Positions 34,815 through 43,000 of a DNA stretch of 46,746 nt are shown here, one piece after another; position 1 is the first letter of the stretch; each line of letters opens with the position of its first letter. The notes beneath the pieces were generated by a model that saw nothing but the letters and a program-made list of their open reading frames with translations, made no database searches and was not told where the DNA came from. The stretch is from UBA4717 sp002404395 (GTDB taxonomy: Bacteria; Bacillota; Clostridia; Oscillospirales; CAG-272). Location of the stretch: the NCBI GenBank assembly GCA_937902275.1, contig CALFNW010000107.1, forward strand, positions 1 to 46,746, given 5' to 3'. The position numbers and the translations under genes are program-made.

Positions 34815-36104
34815 ATGAAAATGAAACAAAAGAAACGCTCGTTTTTGGTATTGCTGACGCTTTGCGCCCTGTCGCTTGCACTGTGCGTCGGCGCGGTTCC
34901 GGTATCTCCGGCGCTTGATGTGCTTGCGCTCGATTACAAAATGATAAAGGTCGGACTTACAAGCCGCGACGTTTATTTTGACGAGTCGGATTTTCTCAAG
35001 GCGACCGGACTGTCCGCGATAGACGGTATCTGTATCGAAAGTCTGCCTGAGCCGTCGCTCGGAACATTGATGCTCGGTTCGCTTGCTCTCCGCGAGGGGC
35101 AGACCGTGTCGAAAAAGAATCTGTCTAATATCAGATTTGTTCCGGGTGAAAGCGGAGAGCTTGAAGCATCGTTCGGCTTTTCGACCGGCAAAGGAGGCGC
35201 GGTCTATTCATGCTCGGTGTGTCTGCTGTCGCGCGCTAACTCATCACCGGTGTCGGCAGACCCTGACGATCCCGCGCTTGAGGTTTCGACGCTTCGCGGT
35301 ATTGAGGTGTTCGGAAGCATGAAAGCAAGCGATCCGGACAATGACCCGATAAGCTATAGCATAGTGAAATATCCGACTCACGGAACGCTTGAAGTCACCG
35401 ACACAGTGCGCGGCAACTATTGCTATCTGCCCGAAAACGGCTTCGTCGGCAGCGACAGCTTTTCGTATACCGCGAGCGACAAATACGGCAACACCTCAGA
35501 CGAGGCGACCGTTGTGCTTGAAGTCGCTTCTCCCGAAACCAACATCGTATTTGCGGATATGGACGGACATTTTGCGCATTACAGCGCGATTGTGGCGGCA
35601 AGCAGAGGTTTTGTTGACTTTAAAACTTCGTCCGACGGCAAATTCTTTTTTGACCCCGATGAGCCGATGAGCCGCGCCGCTTTCTGCGCCGCGCTGATGA
35701 AGTCTGCCGGATACGACGGCTTTGAAAGCGTGAGCGGAACGGTCTTTGCGGACGACGCGGATATTCCGAGCGAATATAAAGGTATCATTACCGCCGCGTC
35801 GGTGCTCGGCATTGCAAACGGCATTGAGACCGACGGCAAGCTGATGTTTTACCCGAATAATCAGATCACCCGTGCGGAAGCGGCAGTGATGATAAATAAG
35901 CTTTACGGCTTTGAGTCAAGCGGAGAGCTTGCCGTTTTCAACGACTTTGACAGTACGCCGGCATGGGCGGTCTCGTCGATATCCGCACTTTGCGAAGCGG
36001 GAGTTATGAAGGGCGACGGCAGCGGTAATATCTCGGCATACGAGGGACTTAACCGCGCTTCGGCGGCGACTCTGCTCGTAAATGCCTCCGCACGCAAAAA
36101 ATAA
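34815..36104 (+). CDS. Secreted SLH-domain surface protein
   Basis: A 429-residue exported protein. A signal peptide spans about 1-25 (basic start, then L-V-L-L-T-L-C-A-L). Residues about 30-145 are unassigned; a cadherin-like or Big-type Ig domain lies at about 150-250 (A-S-D-P-D-N-D-P-I-S-Y, then G-S-D-S-F-S-Y-T-A-S-D). Three SLH repeats fill about 252-425, each with a T-R-A-E- or S-R-A-A-like motif, and attach it to the cell wall. ATG 34815 is chosen because GGAGGG lies six bases upstream; a TTG frame from 34797 runs through that SD. A structural or adhesive role is inferred. Confidence 0.88.
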   Translation: MKMKQKKRSFLVLLTLCALSLALCVGAVPVSPALDVLALDYKMIKVGLTSRDVYFDESDFLKATGLSAIDGICIESLPEPSLGTLMLGSLALREGQTVSKKNLSNIRFVPGESGELEASFGFSTGKGGAVYSCSVCLLSRANSSPVSADPDDPALEVSTLRGIEVFGSMKASDPDNDPISYSIVKYPTHGTLEVTDTVRGNYCYLPENGFVGSDSFSYTASDKYGNTSDEATVVLEVASPETNIVFADMDGHFAHYSAIVAASRGFVDFKTSSDGKFFFDPDEPMSRAAFCAALMKSAGYDGFESVSGTVFADDADIPSEYKGIITAASVLGIANGIETDGKLMFYPNNQITRAEAAVMINKLYGFESSGELAVFNDFDSTPAWAVSSISALCEAGVMKGDGSGNISAYEGLNRASAATLLVNASARKK

Positions 36105-36171
36105 TGCGCCATTTGCAATTTGTTCACAAATTATTCCGACGGTATTTGTCTAAAAATGTGGAATACACAAA

Positions 36172-36200
36172 TGGACTTTATAAAAGTACGGGTGTATAAT
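36172..36200 (+). promoter_or_regulatory. Promoter upstream of the SulP gene
   Basis: TGGACT at 36172-36177, 17-bp spacer, TATAAT at 36195-36200. It is followed by a terminator-like hairpin at 36223-36256, well before the SulP start at 36408. Confidence 0.75.
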
Positions 36201-36222
36201 ATTACGCGGTGCAAAAAATGCG

Positions 36223-36256
36223 GCGCGACGGCAGCTTTTGCCGTCGCGCTCTTTTT
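36223..36256 (+). terminator. Promoter-proximal terminator-like hairpin
   Basis: GCGCGACGGCA (36223-36233) pairs with TGCCGTCGCGC (36239-36249), followed by TCTTTTT. It begins about 16 bases after the inferred transcription start. The product would be a roughly 50-nt RNA unless read-through leads into sulP. Confidence 0.7.
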
Positions 36257-36305
36257 ATTTATTGAAGCTTTTCGATTATCGGCAGCATCGTTATCCCTGT
36301 AAACA

Positions 36306-36407
36306 GCCGCCTTGTGCGGCATGAAGCGGGAAAACTCCGCCTTTGTTAAGCGAAAGCTTTGATTTTGCGTTACTTTTTGAGCCGCTTTGTGCGGCATGGG
36401 AGTTGTT
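36306..36407 (+). repeat. Leader-type repeat before the SulP gene
   Basis: Two hairpins of the family lie here: GCCGC-cttgt-GCGGC (36306-36320) and GCCGC-tttgt-GCGGC (36381-36395). Between them TCCGCCTTTGTTAAGCG and TTTTGCGTTACTTTTTGA correspond to the long version at 13072-13160. ATGGGAG is the SD for sulP. Confidence 0.5.
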
Positions 36408-37943
36408 ATGAATTTGTTTAAAAATTACGCCGCCATGCTCAAACGTGAGTTTGAGGGATATAATTTAGCCTCGCTTGTGCGCGATCTGCTCGCCGGGCTG
36501 ACCGTCTGCGCGGTCGCACTGCCGCTTGCGCTCGCTTTCGGAGTCAGCAGCGGCGCCACTGCCGCTGCAGGACTCGTCACGGCGATCATTGCCGGAATAG
36601 TTATCAGTCTGCTGTCGGGCGCGTCCTTTCAGATAAGCGGACCGACCGGCGCGATGTCGGCGGTGCTTATACCGATCGTGATGAAATACGGAGTCAGCGG
36701 AGTTTTCGCGGTTTCGTTCATTGCCGGAATAATCCTCTTGATTTGCGCCCTCTTTAAGCTCGGCGGACTTGTCAAGATAATACCCGCGCCGGTCATTACC
36801 GGCTTTACCTCGGGTATAGCCGTAATAATCGCGCTTGGGCAGATCGACAATTTCTTCGGCACCGCTTCGATCGGTGACAGCGCGCTTGCAAAGCTTGCAA
36901 GCTATGCAAAGCTCGGCTTTGCCCCCGATTATAAATGCGTTCTGCTTGCGCTTGTCGTGGTTGCGGTAATGATAGCATGGCCGAAAAAATGGAACGCGGT
37001 CGTGCCCTCGTCGCTTGTGGGAATAATCGTTTCGACCGTGATATGCGTAGCATTTAAGCTTGACGTGCCGACGGTCGGTGCGATCCCGAAGTCGCTTTTG
37101 CTTGCCGACAGGCTTGACTTTGCTTCATTTGACCCGAAGCTTTTACTCGGATATCTCTCACCGGCAGTCAGCATTGCCGCGCTCGGAATGATAGAAAGTC
37201 TGCTCTGCGGCGCCAGCGCGTCCAGAATGACCGGTGAGAAATTCAACCCCGATATCGAACTTGTGGCGCAGGGAGTCGGTAATATTCTGATCCCGTTTTT
37301 CGGAGGCGTGCCTGCGACCGCGGCGATCGCGCGTACCAGCGTTGCCGTAAAGTCGGGGTGTAAGACCAGACTTTGCGGAGTTTTTCACGCGCTCGGACTG
37401 CTTGCTTCTATGTTTTTGCTCGGTACGGTCATGGCAAAGCTTCCGCTGTCCGCGCTTGCCGGGGTGCTGATGGTCACTGCATGGCGTATGAACGAGTGGA
37501 GCGCGATAAAAGCCTTTTTCAAAAATAAAATGTATACCGCGATCGGCGAATATCTGATCACCATGCTTGCGACCGTGGTGTTTGATCTGACTACCGCAAT
37601 AATCATCGGCATCGTGTTTTCCGCCGTCTGCTTTGTGGTAAAATCCGCAAGGCTTGAAGCCGAGCGCGACGGTGCGGCGCTGAAACTGCGCGGTGCGCTC
37701 TTTTTTGCAAACGTGCCGAAGCTTGAGCGGATATTTTCCGAGTCGCAGTCGGCCGAATCGCTCTCGCTTTCGGGCGTCGGCGTAATTGATTCCTCGGGCG
37801 CTATGGCAATAAAGGAGTTTTGTGCGAAAGGCGCCGAAGCGGGACAAAGCGTGCGTATAACCGACGCAAACCAAACGGTTGCACGCCTGCTTTCGGCGGT
37901 CGGTGTGGAGCTGTCCGACGCAAAAAATTACGAAAATGTGTAA
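36408..37943 (+). CDS. SulP family anion transporter with STAS domain
   Basis: A 511-residue SulP/SLC26 transporter. The membrane part (about 14 segments in a 7+7 repeat) includes the family stretch L-L-A-G-L-T-V-C-A-V-A-L-P near residue 28 and Q-I-S-G-P-T-G-A-M near 79. A short STAS domain follows at about 440-511 (V-G-V-I-D-S-S-G-A-M). Bacterial members carry sulfate, bicarbonate or dicarboxylates; the anion is not decidable here. The start is ATG 36408, after GGGAGTTGTT. It is preceded by a promoter and possible attenuator. Confidence 0.9.
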   Translation: MNLFKNYAAMLKREFEGYNLASLVRDLLAGLTVCAVALPLALAFGVSSGATAAAGLVTAIIAGIVISLLSGASFQISGPTGAMSAVLIPIVMKYGVSGVFAVSFIAGIILLICALFKLGGLVKIIPAPVITGFTSGIAVIIALGQIDNFFGTASIGDSALAKLASYAKLGFAPDYKCVLLALVVVAVMIAWPKKWNAVVPSSLVGIIVSTVICVAFKLDVPTVGAIPKSLLLADRLDFASFDPKLLLGYLSPAVSIAALGMIESLLCGASASRMTGEKFNPDIELVAQGVGNILIPFFGGVPATAAIARTSVAVKSGCKTRLCGVFHALGLLASMFLLGTVMAKLPLSALAGVLMVTAWRMNEWSAIKAFFKNKMYTAIGEYLITMLATVVFDLTTAIIIGIVFSAVCFVVKSARLEAERDGAALKLRGALFFANVPKLERIFSESQSAESLSLSGVGVIDSSGAMAIKEFCAKGAEAGQSVRITDANQTVARLLSAVGVELSDAKNYENV

Positions 37944-37960
37944 ATTGAGTTAATAATCTA

Positions 37961-37989
37961 TTGAATTATTGCGTTATAGGTGGTATAAT
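37961..37989 (+). promoter_or_regulatory. Promoter of the DUF1846 gene
   Basis: TTGAAT at 37961-37966, 17-bp spacer, TATAAT at 37984-37989, about 50 bp before the start codon. Confidence 0.75.
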
Positions 37990-38038
37990 AGAAAAGGTTT
38001 GCAAAAAAGTCGAAAAATGTCATAATCGGGGGTTTGTA

Positions 38039-39523
38039 ATGATTAAGCGCGGATTTGATAACGATAAGTACATAAAGCTTCAGTCGGAGCATATAAAGGA
38101 GCGTATCGCCATGTTCGGCGGCAAGCTCTACCTTGAGTTCGGCGGTAAGCTCTTTGACGATCACCATGCGTCGCGCGTACTGCCCGGCTTTGAGCCGGAT
38201 TCCAAGATCCGTATGCTGATAAATCTGCGCGCGGAAGCCGAGATCGTTATCGTCATCAATGCCGCAGATATCGAAAAGAACAAGATCCGCGGCGACCTCG
38301 GTATCACTTATGATCAGGACGTGCTGCGCCTGATCGACGCTTTCCGCGGTTTCGGCTTGTATGTCGGCAGTGTGGTCATCACTCGCTTTGCCGGACAGGA
38401 TCTCGCCGTTGCTTTCAGAGCGCGGCTTGAAGCGCTCGGTATCAAGGTGTATTATCATTATCCGATCCCGGGCTATCCGTCAGACGTCAAAAATATTGTC
38501 AGCGAGAACGGACTCGGGCTAAACGACTATATCGAGACCGAGCGTTCGCTCGTGGTAGTCACCGCACCGGGACCCGGAAGCGGCAAGATGGCGACCTGCT
38601 TAAGCCAGCTTTATCATGATCACCGCCGCGGTATAAAGGCGGGATACGCGAAATTTGAGACCTTCCCCGTCTGGAATCTTTCGCTCATGCATCCGGTGAA
38701 CCTTGCGTATGAGGCGGCGACCGCCGATCTTAATGACGTGAATATGATCGACCCGTTCCACCTTGAAGCTTACGGTAAAACCGCCGTTAATTATAACCGC
38801 GACGTTGAAATTTTCCCGGTGCTGTCGGCAATATTTGAAAAAATTTCGGGAAGCTGCCCGTATAAGTCTCCGACCGATATGGGAGTCAACATGGCAGGCT
38901 TTTGCATATTTGACAACGATAACGTCAGCGAAGCTTCCAAAGCCGAGATAATTCGCCGCTATTATGCCTGCGCGTGTGCAAAACGCAAGGGGTTGTCGGA
39001 CGGACGCGATACCGAAAAAATCGAGATCATAATGAACAACGCCGGAATATCGATCTCCGACCGTCGCGTTATCGGAGCGGCAAATGAAAAGGCGGCGCAG
39101 ACCGGAGAGCCGGCTTGCGCGATAGAGTTGCCCGACGGCAGAATAATCACCGGAAAAACTTCAAAGCTGCTCGGTTCATCCTCCGCGATGCTTTTGAATG
39201 CGCTTAAAGCAATGGCGGGTATAGATGATTCTATCCATCTGATCTCCCCCGAGATCATCGAACCGATTCGCGAGCTGAAAACGGGACATCTGAATTGCCA
39301 CAATCCGCGCCTGCACACCGATGAGATACTGATCGCGCTTTCGATCTGCGCATTGACCGATAATAATGCCGCGCGTGCGATGAATGAACTTTCAAACCTT
39401 AAAAACTGCGAAGCACATTCGACCGTGATACTTTCTCCGGTAGACGAAGGCGTTATGAAAAAGCTCGGAGTCTTTATGACCTGCGAGCCGCATTATCAGT
39501 CGAAAAAGCTGTTTCACAGTTGA
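38039..39523 (+). CDS. DUF1846 family protein
   Basis: A 494-residue cytoplasmic protein that matches DUF1846 over its whole length: the opening G-F-D-N-D-K-Y-I-K-L-Q, E-F-G-G-K-L-F-D-D-H-H-A-S-R near residue 35 and the glycine-rich A-P-G-P-G-S-G-K-M-A near 175, which resembles a nucleotide-binding loop. Members are common in Clostridia and lactic acid bacteria; structures exist, but no activity is established. GGGGG lies upstream of ATG 38039, and the longer frame before it crosses the promoter. Monocistronic, with a terminator at 39582-39626. Confidence 0.92.
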   Translation: MIKRGFDNDKYIKLQSEHIKERIAMFGGKLYLEFGGKLFDDHHASRVLPGFEPDSKIRMLINLRAEAEIVIVINAADIEKNKIRGDLGITYDQDVLRLIDAFRGFGLYVGSVVITRFAGQDLAVAFRARLEALGIKVYYHYPIPGYPSDVKNIVSENGLGLNDYIETERSLVVVTAPGPGSGKMATCLSQLYHDHRRGIKAGYAKFETFPVWNLSLMHPVNLAYEAATADLNDVNMIDPFHLEAYGKTAVNYNRDVEIFPVLSAIFEKISGSCPYKSPTDMGVNMAGFCIFDNDNVSEASKAEIIRRYYACACAKRKGLSDGRDTEKIEIIMNNAGISISDRRVIGAANEKAAQTGEPACAIELPDGRIITGKTSKLLGSSSAMLLNALKAMAGIDDSIHLISPEIIEPIRELKTGHLNCHNPRLHTDEILIALSICALTDNNAARAMNELSNLKNCEAHSTVILSPVDEGVMKKLGVFMTCEPHYQSKKLFHS

Positions 39524-39581
39524 AAGTCTGTTTTACAGCTGAGTCAGAATAACGTGAATATAATTCAATATAATAATGTTG

Positions 39582-39626
39582 AAAACCGCCCTGAACTGTT
39601 CGAGTTGACAGACAGGGCGGTTTTGT
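39582..39626 (+). terminator. Intrinsic terminator after the DUF1846 gene
   Basis: AAAACCGCCCTG (39582-39593) pairs perfectly with CAGGGCGGTTTT (39613-39624), ending in TTTTGTC. Confidence 0.85.
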
Positions 39627-39915
39627 CATCGTTTTCGGGCGGCAGTACGCATATTTATAATTTTTCCCATTTATTTCCATAAAATGTGCTTTAAACGAAT
39701 GTATGCAAAAAAAATTGAAAATTTTTTAAAATTTTTTTGTTTATCAAATTTTTGCCGAAAAGGATAATAATGGTCGAAAGCGTATTTAACGCCCGACCAT
39801 TCAATACCGGATCGGGTAACAAACGGGTGGTGAAAGCGGTCAAAAGTATTTGATCTTTACGATTTTTGACGCGTATCAATACTATTCATGGTCAGATCGG
39901 TAATTTATAAGTTGT
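39627..39915. other. AT-rich intergenic region
   Basis: About 290 bp without a supported gene. It has long A and T tracts at about 39707-39755 and a hairpin AATGGTCG (39769-39776) with CGACCATT (39794-39801). No known RNA was recognised. Confidence 0.4.
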
Positions 39916-39944
39916 TTGACAGATTGAGGGAAAATATATATAAT
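39916..39944 (+). promoter_or_regulatory. Sigma-A promoter of the large secreted protein gene
   Basis: TTGACA at 39916-39921, 17-bp spacer, TATAAT at 39939-39944. The leader is about 115 nt and contains pairable GTGCA/TGCAC words. Confidence 0.85.
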
Positions 39945-40066
39945 GATTCTGTGCAAGTTGTGCAGTGTGTGAATTTGACAGAGAAAACATCGCGAGTGCA
40001 CTTAGACTGCATTTTCAAAACCGACGGCTTGCAATTTTCATTATAATCTTATATGGAGGATTCAGT

Positions 40067-43000
40067 ATGAAAAATCAAAGACGCATATTATCAATTGTAC
40101 TGTGCGTGCTGATGCTTGTTACCGCGATACCTTTTTCGCCGGTCATGGCTGAGGACGCGGGTACGACGTCGGTAGAGCAGCCGCTCTATTTACTCGAGGA
40201 CAAAGCACTGTACAGTGCTTTAAATACCCAAAGTTCATCAGAGCTTCCAAAGAGCTTGGCATGCACGGAAAATACAATATACACCCGTTTTACGGCAAAG
40301 AAAGCCGGGACAACGCAATATATGACACTTAAATCTCCGAGCTTGGGTAATAAACAACCTACTGATACCAATATCAGGTCGTATGGTGTGACGTCAAACA
40401 ATAATACCCAATATTACGTTGACTTTGCGGCTTACAATTATTATGTAATAGGTTACAGATCCGCACAAACAAAAACGGGCGGAACTCCGGTCCTTGACTT
40501 TTGCTTTTTTGGAAGTAACGTTCAGCGTTGGCCTGCGAGCGGTCATCCGAAAATTACCCAAAAAGATAAGTGGATAACTGCTGTAGTTTCAAAGGCTGAC
40601 CTCACTTGTGTAAAGGATGAATCGAGTTCATCATATAAGCCCGCCCCGAGTGCCGGAGAAACAGGTCAATACTTTACGCTTAAGCCGTGGCAGTCAAACG
40701 ACGCCGCAACGGTAGGCGAAACATTTGATGTCAGTTTCGTTGCTTTCTTTGACGATGAGGCAGCAGCAACAGCATTTGCCAATGCATATAATGAGGACGG
40801 CGATTTTGCTTCCGATTACACAAGCGGAAGCTACAATGTGTTTGCGACTGTAAGTTATGACTCAAACGCCGGACCTATCCTTATGAACGGTGGCAAAACG
40901 CTCGACGTGCTTTTGACTGAAGAAAATGCAAGCTTGCAAATTTCGGTGAAGAAAGCCGGCGTTCGCTCGCTCTCGCTTGAAGGCGCGGTATATACTTATG
41001 TTAGCAGCGCACCCGAAATAGCTTCTGTAGATGACAACGGTGTTGTTACTCCACACTCGAAAGGTGTAGCTGAAATCACAGTTACTGTCACGCCTGTTGA
41101 CGGAAGCGAAACTACATTTAATTTTAAACTCAACGTAATTAACGATAATTCGACTGCGCCTGTAATATTCAATGCAAGCAAACTGAATTTTGGAGTAACC
41201 AATAGCCTTTACACTAATCAAAGTGCTGAAGCAACCGAGAATGAGCCTGCGTACAAAGGTTGGATTGCTAATGCCGACGGAACGTCAAATGATGGGCTGC
41301 GTTACGGTTTGAAAGGCTTTGACGGCGATTATTCAATTTACAACCATCGTTATATGGCGATAAGATACAAGACCAACATCGGAACATTTGATGAAAGCAG
41401 AACCGTTGTAGCTTGCAACCCTGTTGCAAATAACTCGTATGCAAGTACCGAAAGACTTTGGGGTAGTACGAATTATAATGACATAGTCAGCGACAAAGAA
41501 TGGAATACTGCATATATTGATCTGCAAAACATCAACGGCGGTGATCGTTATGTTGCCGGATATTCCGGAACAATGGCGAAAAAGTCTGTGCTTGCAAACA
41601 GCTTAAATAGCTTTGTTATTCGCATGACCCCTCACGACAGTAGTAATATAAGTAAAAAGATATATTCAGGCGAATATCTCAACATTGCATTTGTAGGATT
41701 CTTTACCGATACGGCTCAGATCACTGACGGTTGGTGGTCGCGTACAGTTACTTATAAAAACAATCTTGATGACACAACAGAAGTAAAAACATACGGCTAT
41801 GGTTCAAAGATCACACTAAATGCGGAGTCAAAACCGGGTTATTCCTTTATCGGTTGGTATAACGAGGCAGATGAAAAGATTACCGAAATAGCAAGCCTTG
41901 AGTCTGATATGACGGTGACTGCTAAGTATGAAAAACCGATTGTATTGTACGATCAGCACGCGCTGACTGCTGCTGCAAACGGATTTACGAATTTCAGCAC
42001 TGGTAAAACAGCTACTACAACTATGGTTTCGCTCAGCGGAACATATGCAAATACCTTTGAAAGCGCATATGACGAAGATACAGATGTACTTAAGTTCACC
42101 GAAAAGAGCGGTTATGACTCTAGCCAAACACAAAAAGTACGTTTCGGAAACGACGACAATATAAACAATAATGGTATCGTATTCAATGTTGACGTGCCGG
42201 GAAGAGCACCTTATGTGAAGCTCGGCATGACCGCAAACGCCGATAACTACGGTGATAATATACTGCTTCGCGTGTCTAAGGAAGATACCGGGTATGGTCC
42301 GTGGTGGTCGTGGAGAGTTGATTTTGCCGCTGAGGGCGGAGTGTTTGATGCCACGACAGGTTACAGAGATAAGGGTGTCGGTGACTCTTGGGAAGGCAAA
42401 ACCATCAGTGATGGCGGAAAGATTACCGGCGTATTTGCAAGACCGTTTAACAATTCCGCAAAAACCGAACAGGCGGAGATGAATGTCAGATATATCGCGT
42501 TCTTTGAAACCAAAGAGGCTGCTGATAACTATGTCTACGCTGCTTCCGAAGAATATACAGTGACATATCTTGAAGAAAACGGTAAAGTGTTAACAACACA
42601 GTATTACAGCAAAGTTTCAAACTCGCTTACTCTTACCGATATGCTTCCCACTGCGCCGGCGGGTCAGGCATTTGACCATTGGTGTTTTAATGACGGCAGC
42701 GCTGTGCCGGACAATTATGTCGTTACAAAAAATATAACGCTTTATCCGAGTTTCACAGCTCCCGGTGCGGTATTTGATGCTGTCAGTATTACGGCAAGCG
42801 CAGCTTATAGTAATTTTATAAGCGTTTCCAAGCAAATCGACGGTAATGGATACGTTTACAATATAGCAAAAGCAAAAAATACGAACGATTTGCCGACTAC
42901 GGGTTTAGACCCGTACTCTAAGGTGGAGTTCACATTCAACAGTGCTGACAATAAAGTGAATATGATTGATTATCCGATCATGGCGGTTTGCTATCGCGGC

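Noticed and set aside
36321..36362. 13-codon leader peptide starting at ATG 36321
   Set aside because: No SD, and the equivalent frame is not kept in the related repeat at 13072, so the similarity is better explained by the repeat itself.
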